In this document: positions 52,925 through 61,962 of the stretch, one piece after another
Position numbering within the stretch: the first letter of the stretch is position 1
Layout: each line of letters starts with the position of its first letter
NCBI RefSeq assembly: GCF_024397795.1
Contig: NZ_CP072983.1
Coordinates: 558,001-622,000, forward strand
Source: Lactobacillus intestinalis
GTDB lineage: Bacteria > Bacillota > Bacilli > Lactobacillales > Lactobacillaceae
Direction of reading: 5' to 3'
Length of the DNA: 64,000 nt
Translations under genes and position numbers: made by a program
The notes under the pieces: model-generated
Database searches by the model: none
The model's input: the letters and a program-made list of their open reading frames with translations, nothing else
What the model was told of the DNA's origin: nothing

Positions 52925-53150
52925 AAATGAACGAACATGATAGTTCTTGACTCAGAGAGAGGGGCCTAGTTCTGAAAGCTCCCATTAAAGAGCTACCCCA
53001 CTCGTTATTTCCCAAATTGATAATTAATGGTTGGACTCCAATATCAGTCCGTATATGAGAGATTATTTATATAATCTGAATTTGGGTGGAACCACGCTAA
53101 TTAACGTCCCAGTGCTATTACCGGCACTGGGACTTTTTATTTTCTATTTT
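52925..53150 (+). promoter_or_regulatory. T-box leader of thrS
   Basis: The leader has a stem I closed by AACGA near 52930 and TCGTT near 53001-53006, an ACC triplet at 52995-52997 suited to a threonine specifier, and the T-box core GGGTGGAACCACG (53083-53095). A strong terminator stem GTCCCAGTGC/GCACTGGGAC (53107-53134) with a T run stands before the thrS ribosome site. Stem I appears short compared with the argS leader. Confidence 0.87.
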
Positions 53151-53162
53151 TTGGAGGTAAAT

Positions 53163-55097
53163 ATGAGTTTTTCAATTACTTTGCCAGATGGCTCAAAAAA
53201 AGATTTTGATTCAAGCATCACTGTTGGAAAGTTGGCTTCAAGTATCGCTACTTCACTTGGAAAAGCAGCTGTAGCAGGTAAGGTTAACGGCCAATTAAGA
53301 CCATTGGATTATGTTTTAGATAATGATGCTGAAGTTGCAATTTTAACTGATAAAGATGAAGAAGCTTTAGACGTTTTACGTGCAAGTGCTGCATTTGTAT
53401 TTGAAGCAGTTGCTAAAAAACTTTACCCTGACCTTCACTTTGGTGAACATGTTGCTGATGAAGGTGGCTTTTTCGTAGATACTGATAAGGACGACCAAAT
53501 TAAGGTTGGTGAATTACCAAGACTTGAAAAGGCAATGCAAAAAGCTGTTAAGAGCGGCGAAAAGATTGAATTTGTTCAAGTAGCTAAATCAGAACTTGAA
53601 GAACAATTCAAGGATGACCCATACAAGAGTGAACTTTTGAAGAAAATTGATAGCGAAATGGTTGATGCATACCGCCTTGGCGATTTCATCGACTTTGGTT
53701 TTGAAGCACTTTTGCCAAACACTGGTAAGATTAAGCACTTCAAGCTTTTATCAGTTGCTGGTGCTTACTGGCTTGGTAAATCTTCAAACCCAATGCTTCA
53801 AAGAATCTTTGGTACTGCATTCTTTAAGCAAGCAGCTTTGGATGAAGATTTGAAGCGTCGTGCTGAAATTAAGGAAAGAGACCACCGTACTATTGGTCGT
53901 GACCTTGACTTATTCTTCGTTGATCCTAAGGTTGGTGCAGGTCTTCCTTACTGGATGCTAAAGGGTGCTACTATTCGTCGCGTTGTTGAACGTTACATTA
54001 TTGACCGTGAAGTTGGCGATGGTTACAAGCACGTTTACACTCCAGTACTTATGAACCTTGATGCTTACAAGACTTCAGGTCACTGGGCACACTACCGTGA
54101 TGACATGTTCCCACCAATGGACATGGGTGATGGTGAAATGCTTGAACTTCGTCCTATGAACTGTCCTTCGCATATTCAAATCTACAAGCACCACATTCGT
54201 TCCTACCGTGATCTTCCACTTCGTGTTGCTGAACTTGGTATGATGCACAGATATGAAAAGTCAGGTGCTTTATCAGGTCTTCAACGTGTACGTGAAATGA
54301 CTTTAAACGACGGTCATACTTTCGTAGAACTTGACCAAGTTCAAAGCGAATTTGCTAAGATCTTGAAGTTAATCATGGACGTTTACAGAGACTTCGATAT
54401 TACTGATTACTACTTCAGACTTTCATACCGTGATCCAAAGAACACTGACAAGTACTTTGCAAACGATGAAATGTGGGAAAGAAGTCAAAAGATGCTTAAG
54501 GGTGCTATGGATGACCTTGGCCTTGATTACGTTGAAGCTGAAGGTGAAGCTGCATTCTACGGTCCTAAGCTTGATATTCAAACTAAGACTGCTTTGGGTA
54601 ATGACGAAACTATGTCAACTATCCAACTTGACTTCATGCTTCCAGAAAGATTTGGTTTAACTTATGTTGGTAAAGATGGTGAAGAACACCGTCCAGTTAT
54701 GGTTCACCGTGGTATTGTTGGTACTATGGAAAGATTTATTGCCTACTTAACTGAAATCTACAAGGGTGCCTTCCCAACTTGGCTTGCACCTGTTCAAGCA
54801 GAAATCATTCCAGTTAACAATGAAGCTCACGGCGAATACGCAGAAAAAGTTCGTCAAGAACTTGCTAAGCGCGGCTTCAGAGTAGAAGTTGATGATAGAA
54901 ATGAAAAGATGGGTTACAAGATTCGTGAATCACAAACCCAAAAGGTACCTTACACTTTAGTATTAGGTGACAACGAAATGAACAACGGTTCAGTAAACGT
55001 TCGTCGCTACGGTACTGACGAAGAAATTTCTAAGAGTCTTGACGACTTTATCAACGAAATTGATGCAGACGTTAAGTCATATTCAAGAGAAAACTAG
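53163..55097 (+). CDS. thrS: Threonyl-tRNA synthetase with degenerate editing site
   Basis: The 644-residue enzyme has a TGS domain (1-62), an N2 editing-domain region (about 70-225), the class II core and a C-terminal anticodon domain. The catalytic zinc ligands are present (Cys in MNCPSH, His in NDGHTF, His in [13 protein letters not shown]). In the editing region the HxxxH motif is replaced by ASAAF (Ala74, Phe78), and the CxxxH of DLCRGPH reads DFGFEAL (Gly179, Leu183). Seryl-tRNA editing by the known mechanism should be absent. ATG 53163 follows GGAGG; an upstream in-frame ATG lies inside the T-box. Confidence 0.95.
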   Translation: MSFSITLPDGSKKDFDSSITVGKLASSIATSLGKAAVAGKVNGQLRPLDYVLDNDAEVAILTDKDEEALDVLRASAAFVFEAVAKKLYPDLHFGEHVADEGGFFVDTDKDDQIKVGELPRLEKAMQKAVKSGEKIEFVQVAKSELEEQFKDDPYKSELLKKIDSEMVDAYRLGDFIDFGFEALLPNTGKIKHFKLLSVAGAYWLGKSSNPMLQRIFGTAFFKQAALDEDLKRRAEIKERDHRTIGRDLDLFFVDPKVGAGLPYWMLKGATIRRVVERYIIDREVGDGYKHVYTPVLMNLDAYKTSGHWAHYRDDMFPPMDMGDGEMLELRPMNCPSHIQIYKHHIRSYRDLPLRVAELGMMHRYEKSGALSGLQRVREMTLNDGHTFVELDQVQSEFAKILKLIMDVYRDFDITDYYFRLSYRDPKNTDKYFANDEMWERSQKMLKGAMDDLGLDYVEAEGEAAFYGPKLDIQTKTALGNDETMSTIQLDFMLPERFGLTYVGKDGEEHRPVMVHRGIVGTMERFIAYLTEIYKGAFPTWLAPVQAEIIPVNNEAHGEYAEKVRQELAKRGFRVEVDDRNEKMGYKIRESQTQKVPYTLVLGDNEMNNGSVNVRRYGTDEEISKSLDDFINEIDADVKSYSREN

Positions 55098-55117
55098 TCT
55101 TAATAAAATAAACAATA

Positions 55118-55154
55118 AAAATCCGCTAGGAAAAAGATCCTGGCGGATTTTTTT
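55118..55154 (+). terminator. Terminator after thrS
   Basis: The stem AAATCCGCTAGG/CCTGGCGGATTT with an 8-base loop is followed by T residues. Confidence 0.87.
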
Positions 55155-55164
55155 ATGTAAAATT

Positions 55165-55194
55165 ACCATTCAACACTAGATTTTTACCGTTTAC
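55165..55194 (+). promoter_or_regulatory. Predicted LytTR-binding direct repeats
   Basis: ACCATTCAA (55165-55173) and ACCGTTTAC (55186-55194) are imperfect 9-bp direct repeats whose starts are 21 bp apart, two helix turns. They approach the AgrA/LytTR consensus (T/A)(A/C)(C/A)GTTN(A/G)(T/G). They lie upstream of a TATACT -10 (55227-55232) with no good -35, a pattern of an activator-dependent promoter. Confidence 0.6.
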
Positions 55195-55258
55195 CGAAAA
55201 TCTCTGTTTTTTAAGAGGTGAATCGTTATACTTAATAACCAAGTAAGGAGGAAAAACA

Positions 55259-55693
55259 ATGAAGGTTGAGTTTAATATTGATCCTAATTTATCCGAGGAA
55301 AAGGCTGAATTTTGGCTGAAAAAAATGACCAGTAAAATAAAGCGGATTACAAACGAATTAACATCAAAGCAAGATTTTCTTTGGGGTTATCAAGATGGGG
55401 ATGCGTATGCGATCAAGTTTTCAGAAATTCTTGTCATTCAAGTAGAGGATGAGAAGACAATGATTTGTACTGAAGGGGATGTTTATATTTTTAAGGGACG
55501 ACTTTATCAAGTGGAAAAACTTCTACCTAGTAATTTTGTTACTACTTCAAGAAGTTCAATTGTTAATTACCATTTTATTGATCATTTGGAGATTATCAGT
55601 AGTGGAAATATTGATGCAATTTTAGAGAATGGTTTACGCATTCAAGTTGCAAGAAGAAAGATTAAAGTTTTGAAGGAGAGACTGGGATTATGA
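55259..55693 (+). CDS. LytTR-type DNA-binding regulator
   Basis: The 144-residue protein has an N-terminal region without a receiver domain and a C-terminal LytTR domain (about 45-140, with FVTTSRSSIVNYHFIDHLEII and RIQVARRKIKVLKERL). Receiver-less LytTR regulators next to small membrane proteins form LytTR regulatory systems, such as HdrRM/BrsRM in streptococci, where the membrane partner inhibits the regulator. It overlaps the DUF3021 gene by 4 bases. Predicted LytTR sites lie just upstream. Confidence 0.9.
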   Translation: MKVEFNIDPNLSEEKAEFWLKKMTSKIKRITNELTSKQDFLWGYQDGDAYAIKFSEILVIQVEDEKTMICTEGDVYIFKGRLYQVEKLLPSNFVTTSRSSIVNYHFIDHLEIISSGNIDAILENGLRIQVARRKIKVLKERLGL

Positions 55694-56130
55694 AAAAAAT
55701 TGGTCAATTATTAGTAAGTGGTTTAATTGGAATTGGAATCGGGATGGCTTGGATAGTTGTTCAGATTCTTATGGAATGTCCTTGGAAAAATTTAGCTAAT
55801 AGTACACTCCAGCTCTCAGAATTCTTATTTTGGGTTTTAACGTCTTTTCTAATTGGTATTTTCTTCGCTTTGGCTACTTGGATTTTTAATAATGATAATT
55901 GGTCATTAAGAAAACAAATTATTATTAACTTTTTTGTTTGCTTAGTTGCTTGGTTAATTTTTAATTTCTTTGTAAATGGATTAACGGTTATAGAAAAACG
56001 ATGGCCGATCGTAATTGGGGATTTCATTCTCATGTATGCTATTGCATATGGAACTTACTTCTTTAACTTATGGAATGATGTGAAGCAAATTAATACTAAA
56101 TTGAAAAAGAAAAATGATAAGGAGGAATAG
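55690..56130 (+). CDS. DUF3021-family four-helix membrane protein
   Basis: The 146-residue protein has four transmembrane helices (about 8-28, 40-60, 73-93, 105-125) and a Lys-rich C-terminus. DUF3021 proteins are found next to LytTR regulators and are thought to hold the regulator inactive at the membrane. It overlaps both the LytTR gene (ATGA) and is 2 bases from the permease gene. Confidence 0.88.
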   Translation: MKKIGQLLVSGLIGIGIGMAWIVVQILMECPWKNLANSTLQLSEFLFWVLTSFLIGIFFALATWIFNNDNWSLRKQIIINFFVCLVAWLIFNFFVNGLTVIEKRWPIVIGDFILMYAIAYGTYFFNLWNDVKQINTKLKKKNDKEE

Positions 56131-56132
56131 GT

Positions 56133-56897
56133 ATGAAATTGATTTTTAACTATTTTAAGACATTCAATAAAGTCATCCTTTCTGAAAAAATCCCATTTAT
56201 TTATTCAGTTGTTGTGCCTGTATGTATATTTATGTTTAACAACTTTGAAAATTTGGTTTCCTCAACTTGGTCTGTTTCTCAATTATTAAATCAAACCGTA
56301 AATTATGTAGGCTATATTATTGTTTCTGTAGCGATTAATGGTGTAGGGATGCAGTTAATCAGTTTTAGAGAAAGTGGATTTTTAAAGACTTATACGATGA
56401 TTTCAGGTGGAAATAAAAAATATGGGGTCATTGGATTAGTGTTAAGCGAAATGCTATTTGGCTATTTAAGTGTTTTTATTTTTGGATTTGTGATCGGATT
56501 ATTTTATTTAAAGAATCTACTATTAATTTTGACTTTCTACACTATTTCATACTTATTCGCAGGCATTCCTGTTTTCTTGTTAGCCATTCTCTTAGGAACT
56601 TTACCGGTAAAAATTAATACAATCAGTACAGTAGCAAATATTGGCTTATTTGGAATGGGATGGCTTTCGATCTTAAGAAATGATACCCATAGTATTTTAG
56701 GAGAAATCGTGTATGGCCTTAATCCTATAGATTATGTAAGCCAAGTTTTGTTAACAATAAATCAAGCATTTCGGAATGCAGCTAGTGTAGCTTCTTATCA
56801 GATACTAGCAGTCTTAATTTTGTTAATTATTTTTGGAGGAATTGGCATTGGCTCAATTTCTAAAGTGAGATTAAATTCTCTTAATATGCGTAACTAA
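56133..56897 (+). CDS. ABC-2 type transporter permease
   Basis: The 254-residue protein has six hydrophobic segments and the ABC-2 layout of small-molecule or peptide exporters, including GFLKTYTMISGGNKK between segments 2 and 3 as a coupling region. The downstream ATPase makes a transporter. It sits in the LytTR operon, so the pump is probably its output, perhaps for antimicrobial-peptide export or resistance. Substrate unknown. Confidence 0.83.
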   Translation: MKLIFNYFKTFNKVILSEKIPFIYSVVVPVCIFMFNNFENLVSSTWSVSQLLNQTVNYVGYIIVSVAINGVGMQLISFRESGFLKTYTMISGGNKKYGVIGLVLSEMLFGYLSVFIFGFVIGLFYLKNLLLILTFYTISYLFAGIPVFLLAILLGTLPVKINTISTVANIGLFGMGWLSILRNDTHSILGEIVYGLNPIDYVSQVLLTINQAFRNAASVASYQILAVLILLIIFGGIGIGSISKVRLNSLNMRN

Positions 56898-56912
56898 GGT
56901 GAGGTGAACGAC

Positions 56913-57605
56913 ATGAGTATTAAAATTCGAGATTTGAGTTTTCAATATAGACAAATTCCTATCTTTCAAAAATTAAATGTTGAATTTGATCCCGGACAAG
57001 TAAATTATCTGATTGGCTATAATGGTGCAGGTAAAAGTACTTTATTTGATATTCTCAGTAATTTACGAACGGATTATTCTGGAAGTATTCAAGGTCTACC
57101 TTCCATAGATGAAATTTTATATCAAACACAAAATCCTGTTGTATTTGGAACTTTAACTGGGAAAGACTTACAAAACTTTGTTTTTGGAATTGCCAATACC
57201 CATGAACCGGTAATATTAGAAAAATTATCCCCACATTTTCGTGATTTGTATATGAAATTGATGAAGCAAAAAGTTGGGGAAATGTCAGTTGGTGAAAGAA
57301 GATGGCTTTTATTATTTTTAGAAAGTAAATTAGATAAAAAATTGTTTTTGTTAGATGAACCTTTTAGTGGGGTGGATCCTGTTTCTAAAATTCAAATTGA
57401 AGAGATTATTAGTGATTTAGCTAAGAAAGAAAATACGTATGTCATCGTAACTACACATGAATTGGATTATTTGATTGGAGGAAAATGTTTTATTCATTTG
57501 CTCAATGATGGAAAAATTCAATCTTTTGATTCATATGAAGAATTTATCAAAAATTCGGATCATCATGATCCAGAAGAAGCATTTGCTAAATTAGTAAAAA
57601 TGTAA
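56913..57605 (+). CDS. ABC transporter ATP-binding protein
   Basis: The 230-residue ATPase has Walker A GYNGAGKST (residues about 35-43), the signature MSVGERRWLL and Walker B LFLLDEPFSGVDP. It is the partner of the preceding permease. ATG 56913 is preferred because GAGGTGA lies 5 bases upstream; GTG 56904 is an alternative. The 47 bases between this gene and the infC promoter show no clear terminator. Confidence 0.9.
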   Translation: MSIKIRDLSFQYRQIPIFQKLNVEFDPGQVNYLIGYNGAGKSTLFDILSNLRTDYSGSIQGLPSIDEILYQTQNPVVFGTLTGKDLQNFVFGIANTHEPVILEKLSPHFRDLYMKLMKQKVGEMSVGERRWLLLFLESKLDKKLFLLDEPFSGVDPVSKIQIEEIISDLAKKENTYVIVTTHELDYLIGGKCFIHLLNDGKIQSFDSYEEFIKNSDHHDPEEAFAKLVKM

Positions 57606-57652
57606 ATATATTTGTTTGAAAGAAATAATCAATTTCAACTTTAAAATTTTAG

Positions 57653-57681
57653 TTGACGGACAATTATGAAGCGAGTATAAT
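57653..57681 (+). promoter_or_regulatory. infC operon promoter
   Basis: The -35 TTGACG (57653-57658), a 17-base spacer and perfect -10 TATAAT (57676-57681) lie upstream of the leader; start expected near 57688. Confidence 0.85.
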
Positions 57682-57687
57682 ACGACT

Positions 57688-57829
57688 AGTTGAGAACAAG
57701 AAGAAGCTCCCGCTTCTCGCCTAAGTTAAGTTAACCTCTAGGCTGATCGATAATTTCTGTTGATTAAAGGCGGGTGTTAAAACTTTTACCCGCCTTTTTC
57801 TTGTCCTCAAATTAACACGGAGGTGAAGA
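57688..57829 (+). promoter_or_regulatory. infC-rpmI-rplT leader (L20 autoregulatory type) with attenuator
   Basis: The 140-base leader contains several inverted repeats (GAAGCTCCCGCTTC near 57704-57717, CCTAAGTTAAGTTAACCTCTAGG) and a strong terminator AAAGGCGGGT/ACCCGCCTTT plus T run (57766-57799) before the infC ribosome site GGAGGTGA. Bacillus-type L20 leaders at this place let free L20 stabilise the terminator. The equivalent role is inferred. Confidence 0.75.
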
Positions 57830-58366
57830 ATCATACCAAGGAATTTGATTTTAAACGATAGAATTCGCGCACGCGAAGTTCGTTTAATTGATGAAAATGG
57901 TGAGCAAGTTGGTGTTATGTCTAAAAATGATGCCTTGCAACGAGCAAGTAACGCAAATTTGGACTTAGTTTTAATTTCACCAAATGCTAAACCACCAGTT
58001 GCCCGGATTATGGACTATGGGAAGTACCGCTTTGAACAACAAAAGAAGCTTAAGGAATCCCGTAAAAAGTCTAAGACAGTTAGTGTCAAAGAAATCCGCT
58101 TGAGCCCTACTATTGAGGGTAACGACTTTGATACTAAGTTGAAGCATGTTCGTAAGTTCCTAACTAAAGAAGGAGCTAAGGTCCGTGTTTCAATTAGATT
58201 TAGAGGTCGTGCAATCACTCATAAGGAATTAGGTCAACAAGTTTTAGAAAAAATGGCTGAAGCTACCTCAGATATTGCTAATGTAATTAGCAGACCTAAG
58301 ATGGAAGGCCGTTCAATGTTCTTGATGCTTGCACCTAAGAGTGAAAAGGACAAAAAGAAAAAGTAG
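57830..58366 (+). CDS. infC: Translation initiation factor IF-3
   Basis: IF-3 binds the 30S subunit and checks start-codon pairing. The product has the N domain ([13 protein letters not shown] ... [18 protein letters not shown]) and C domain ([19 protein letters not shown] ... GRSMFLML). No ATG/GTG/TTG stands at the right distance from the GGAGGTGA site (57819-57826); TTG 57845 is 18 bases beyond it. Codon ATC at 57830, or ATA at 57833, is well placed, and infC genes are known to start at rare AUU-type codons for autoregulation. With ATC the protein has 178 residues. Confidence 0.93.
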   Translation: MIPRNLILNDRIRAREVRLIDENGEQVGVMSKNDALQRASNANLDLVLISPNAKPPVARIMDYGKYRFEQQKKLKESRKKSKTVSVKEIRLSPTIEGNDFDTKLKHVRKFLTKEGAKVRVSIRFRGRAITHKELGQQVLEKMAEATSDIANVISRPKMEGRSMFLMLAPKSEKDKKKK

Positions 58367-58386
58367 TTAATTGGAGGAAATAGAAA

Positions 58387-58587
58387 ATGCCTAAAATGAA
58401 AACACACCGCGCTTCAGCTAAGCGTTTTAAGAGAACTGCTAATGGTGGTTTGAAGCGTCACCACGCATTTACTGGTCACCGTTTCCACGGTAAGACTAAG
58501 AAACAACGTCGTCATTTGAGAAAAGCTGCTATGGTTTCACGCAGTGACATGAAGCGCATCAAACAGATGCTTGCCCAAATGCGTTAA
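58387..58587 (+). CDS. rpmI: Ribosomal protein L35
   Basis: The 66-residue, very basic protein matches bL35: [15 protein letters not shown] at the start and [22 protein letters not shown] at the end. It lies 20 bases after infC with a TTGGAGG ribosome site, in the conserved infC-rpmI-rplT order. Confidence 0.98.
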   Translation: MPKMKTHRASAKRFKRTANGGLKRHHAFTGHRFHGKTKKQRRHLRKAAMVSRSDMKRIKQMLAQMR

Positions 58588-58625
58588 TTATTACTAATTA
58601 AGAACGATATTAGGAGGAATTTCTG

Positions 58626-58982
58626 ATGCCAAGAGTTAAAGGTGGAACTGTAACACGTAAACGTCGTAAGAAGGTTATGAAGCTTGCCAAGGGTTACCGT
58701 GGCGCAAAGCACATGCAATTTAAGGCTGCAAGCACTCAATTATTTGTATCTTACAGATACGCATTCCGCGACCGTAAGAGACGTAAGAGTGACTTCAGAA
58801 AGTTATGGATTGCTCGTATCAATGCAGCAGCAAGACAAAACGACATTTCTTACTCTAAGTTAATGCACGGTTTGAAGTTGGCTGGTGTTGACATGAACCG
58901 TAAGATGTTAGCAGATATTGCTTACAACGATGCAGAAACTTTTGCTCAATTAGCAGAAACTGCTAAGAAAGCTTTAAACTAA
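58626..58982 (+). CDS. rplT: Ribosomal protein L20
   Basis: The 118-residue protein matches bL20: [21 protein letters not shown] at residues 3-23, and [23 protein letters not shown]. The C-terminal part that binds 23S rRNA and the leader is present. AGGAGG precedes the ATG. A terminator follows. It probably represses its own operon through the leader. Confidence 0.98.
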   Translation: MPRVKGGTVTRKRRKKVMKLAKGYRGAKHMQFKAASTQLFVSYRYAFRDRKRRKSDFRKLWIARINAAARQNDISYSKLMHGLKLAGVDMNRKMLADIAYNDAETFAQLAETAKKALN

Positions 58983-58988
58983 TCTGAT

Positions 58989-59021
58989 AAAAATGACGCG
59001 TTTACTGGCGCGTCTTTTTTT
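58989..59021 (+). terminator. Terminator after rplT
   Basis: The stem GACGCG/CGCGTC with an 8-base loop is flanked by A and T runs. Confidence 0.85.
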
Positions 59022-59085
59022 ATGCAAAAATTGCTATTTTTTTGGTATATTAAAGTTATGCAATTTTATGAAGGGAAAATACTGA

Positions 59086-59610
59086 ATGCTATTTCGACCA
59101 AAATATACGATCGACACAATTTATCATTTAAATACAGATAAATTACATGAAATGGGAATCAAAGCAGTCTTTTCTGATTTAGATAATACTTTATTGGCTT
59201 GGAATAAGTTTGAAACAGCAGAAGAGATGAATAAATTGAATCAGCGACTCGCAAAGGCTAATATTAAATTAGTAGTGATTTCTAATAATAATGCTGAGCG
59301 TGTTGGGAAGGTGCTCAATCCTTATCACATTGCTTTTGTAGCTAAATCACGCAAGCCGCTTCCTTTTGCTATTACTAAAGAACGTGAGCGTTTGGGCTTA
59401 AAGAAAGATCAAGTTATGATGGTTGGAGACCAGTTAATTACTGATATTCAGGCAGGTAACTTGGCAGGTGTAGAATCAGTATTGGTTAAACCATTAGTAG
59501 AAACTGATAAATGGAATACGAGAATTAATCGTTTTTTAGAAAAGTTCATCTTTTTCTTTTTATCATTTTCACATCGTGTAACGTTTAAGGAGACTTTGAA
59601 AAATGGATGA
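59086..59610 (+). CDS. yqeG: YqeG-family HAD phosphatase
   Basis: The 174-residue HAD protein has the nucleophile motif FSDLDNTLLAW (DxDxT) near residues 30-40, motif II VVISNNNA, the Lys in AKSRKPLPFAI and motif III MVGDQLITDI. The family includes phosphatidylglycerophosphate phosphatase-like members (PGP/GEP4), but the substrate here is not shown. It overlaps yqeH by 8 bases. Confidence 0.9.
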   Translation: MLFRPKYTIDTIYHLNTDKLHEMGIKAVFSDLDNTLLAWNKFETAEEMNKLNQRLAKANIKLVVISNNNAERVGKVLNPYHIAFVAKSRKPLPFAITKERERLGLKKDQVMMVGDQLITDIQAGNLAGVESVLVKPLVETDKWNTRINRFLEKFIFFFLSFSHRVTFKETLKNG

Positions 59611-60712
59611 GGATATTATTTGTATTGGTTGTGGGGCCGTCTTGCAATCAGATGATCCTAAAAAAGCAGGTTATTTACCAGCTAGCGCTTTAAAAAAGGC
59701 TAAAGAAGGCGAAAGTGAAGAAGTATATTGTCAACGTTGTTTTCGCTTAAGACATTACAACGAAATTATGCCAGTTGACTTAAACAACGATGAATTTTTA
59801 GCTTTGCTTAATTCTTTGGCTAATAAGAAGGCCTTGATTGTGAATGTGGTTGATTTATTTGACTTTTCCAATTCACTTTTATCTTCATTAAAGCGTTTTG
59901 TTGGTGATAATGAATTTATCTTAGTAGGGAACAAGTTTGATCTGTTTCCTAAGAATTCGCGTCAATCAAAGATTAAGGATTGGATGCGTCAAGAAGCTAA
60001 TCGGATGGGTCTTCATCCTAAGGAAATCTTTTTAATTAGTGCAGCTAAACAAAAGAATCTTGATGACTTGATTGCTTATTTAGACAAAGCTTCTCAAGAT
60101 AAGGATATTTATTTTGTGGGAATGACCAATGTTGGTAAGTCAACTTTAATTAATGCCATTATTGATAAAATGGGCGATGTAAAGGACTTAATTACCACTT
60201 CACGTTTTCCTGGCACTACTCTTGATCAAATCGAAATTCCACTTGAAAATGGTCACTTTTTAATTGATACACCTGGGATTATGACCCAAAATCAATTGGC
60301 TACCCATCTTAGTCCAAAAGACTTAGAGTTGATTTCTCCTAAAAAGCCGCTTAAGCCTGCTACTTACCAACTTAAGCCTGGTAATACTTTATTCTTGGGT
60401 GGTTTAGGAAGAATCGACTATTTAAAGGGTGAGCCAACTAGCTTCACAGTTTACACGGCGCGTGGTCTTTATATTCACCGTACTAAAACTGAAAATGCCG
60501 ATGAATTTTATAAAAAGCATGTGGGTGAACTTTTAACTCCACCAAATAAAGGTGAGAAAATTGCACCTTTAAAGGGTCAAGAATTCCATACTGATTATAA
60601 GAGCGATTTGCTTTTTGGTGGAATTGGTTTTGTTACTGTACCAAAAGGTTGTGTAGTAAAGACATACACTCCTGATGGTATTGGTTTAGGTATTCGACGA
60701 GCATTGATCTAG
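59603..60712 (+). CDS. yqeH: Ribosome biogenesis GTPase YqeH
   Basis: The 369-residue GTPase has an N-terminal zinc finger (CIGCGAVLQ ... CQRCFRL) and circularly permuted G motifs: G4 NKFD and G5 SAAK come before G1 GMTNVGKST (near residue 175) and G3 DTPG. The C-terminal domain binds RNA. YqeH is needed for 30S assembly. It overlaps yqeG, and nadD follows after 11 bases; the yhbY gene that often follows is missing. Confidence 0.96.
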   Translation: MDEDIICIGCGAVLQSDDPKKAGYLPASALKKAKEGESEEVYCQRCFRLRHYNEIMPVDLNNDEFLALLNSLANKKALIVNVVDLFDFSNSLLSSLKRFVGDNEFILVGNKFDLFPKNSRQSKIKDWMRQEANRMGLHPKEIFLISAAKQKNLDDLIAYLDKASQDKDIYFVGMTNVGKSTLINAIIDKMGDVKDLITTSRFPGTTLDQIEIPLENGHFLIDTPGIMTQNQLATHLSPKDLELISPKKPLKPATYQLKPGNTLFLGGLGRIDYLKGEPTSFTVYTARGLYIHRTKTENADEFYKKHVGELLTPPNKGEKIAPLKGQEFHTDYKSDLLFGGIGFVTVPKGCVVKTYTPDGIGLGIRRALI

Positions 60713-60723
60713 AGGACATTATT

Positions 60724-61365
60724 ATGACAAATTCTAAATGTGTTGAAAAAATCCCTACAGCAAAAGCGGAACCCCAATTTGAACAAAGTGAAAACAAAGG
60801 AAAACAAATTGGTATTATGGGTGGAACCTTTAATCCTGTCCATATCGCACATCTAGTGGCTGCAGAACAAGCCTTAACTAAATTGCATCTTGATGAAGTA
60901 TGGTTTATTCCCGATAATATTCCACCCCATAAGAACGCGCCTTTAACTTCAGCTAAGGATCGCGCTACGATGTTAGATTTAGCTACTCGTGACAATCCTC
61001 ATTTTAGAGTAAAGTTGCTTGAGTTATTCCGTGGTGGGGTTTCCTATACAATTGATACTTTACGCTATTTAAAAGAAAAAGCTCCTCAAAATAATTACTA
61101 TTTAATTATGGGGAGTGACCAGGTTAACAGTTTCCATACTTGGAAAGAAGCGCCAGAATTAGCTAAGATGGCAACGTTAGTGGGAATTCGGCGCCCTGGT
61201 TATCCGCAAGATCCACAATATCCAATGATTTGGGTAGATGCACCAGATATCCGTTTGAGTTCAACCGCAATTCGCCGGTCGGTAGCTACAGGAACTTCAA
61301 TTAGATATTTGGTTCCAGAGCCTGTAAGATTATATATTGAAGAAAAGGGGCTTTATCTTGACTAA
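60724..61365 (+). CDS. nadD: Nicotinate-nucleotide adenylyltransferase
   Basis: The 213-residue enzyme makes deamido-NAD. Motifs are GIMGGTFNPVHIAHLVAAEQ (near 30-49), PDNIPPHK, MGSDQVNSFHTW and the C-terminal LSSTAIRRSV. The first about 25 residues before the Rossmann strand are hydrophilic and unusual for NadD; an internal start is possible but has no better ribosome site than the AGAGG near the first ATG. It overlaps yqeK by 8 bases. Confidence 0.94.
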   Translation: MTNSKCVEKIPTAKAEPQFEQSENKGKQIGIMGGTFNPVHIAHLVAAEQALTKLHLDEVWFIPDNIPPHKNAPLTSAKDRATMLDLATRDNPHFRVKLLELFRGGVSYTIDTLRYLKEKAPQNNYYLIMGSDQVNSFHTWKEAPELAKMATLVGIRRPGYPQDPQYPMIWVDAPDIRLSSTAIRRSVATGTSIRYLVPEPVRLYIEEKGLYLD

Positions 61366-61951
61366 GCTGTTTTTCAAGGAGACCTATTCTCCTTTAACTA
61401 GTGATGAAATTATCGCTAAAGAAAAAGCTAATATGGATAAAAAGCGTTTTGAGCACTGCATTGGGGTCAGCAAAACAGCGCGTAAATTAGCAAAATTAAA
61501 TGGGTACGATGAAGATAAGGCGGCCTTGGCTGGATTTATTCATGATTATGCTAAACGGGTTCCTGTAGAAGAATACCGCAAAGTAATTAAAGAACAAGGC
61601 TTTGATTCAGATTTGCTTAATTGGAATCGAGCAATTTGGCATGGAATTGTTGGGACTTATTTTATTAAACGGGATTTGAAAATTACTGATCCTGAAATTT
61701 TACAGGCTGTATGGCGTCATACGACAGCTGATGTAGAAATGACTACCTTAGATAAAATTGTCTTTGTGGCAGATTTTATCGAGCCTGGACGCGATTTTCC
61801 TGGTGTAGATGAAGCTCGCAAAGTCGCTTACAATAATTTAGATGATGGGGTGGGATATGAATTAGCTCACACATTAGAATTTTTAGTTAAAAATAGAAAC
61901 AAGATATACCCACGCACGCTTGCAGCGTACAATGTGTGGAGTGTTAAATAA
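61358..61951 (+). CDS. yqeK: HD-domain hydrolase YqeK (Ap4A hydrolase family)
   Basis: The 197-residue HD protein has RFEHCIGVSKTARKLA, the AGFIHDYAKR His-Asp pair near residues 58-67, AVWRHTT and IVFVADFIEPGRDF. Family members cleave diadenosine tetraphosphate symmetrically. TTG 61358 is chosen since GGGG lies 7 bases upstream; an earlier TTG at 61337 has none. It overlaps nadD. Confidence 0.93.
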   Translation: MTKLFFKETYSPLTSDEIIAKEKANMDKKRFEHCIGVSKTARKLAKLNGYDEDKAALAGFIHDYAKRVPVEEYRKVIKEQGFDSDLLNWNRAIWHGIVGTYFIKRDLKITDPEILQAVWRHTTADVEMTTLDKIVFVADFIEPGRDFPGVDEARKVAYNNLDDGVGYELAHTLEFLVKNRNKIYPRTLAAYNVWSVK

Positions 61952-61962
61952 GGAGAAATATA

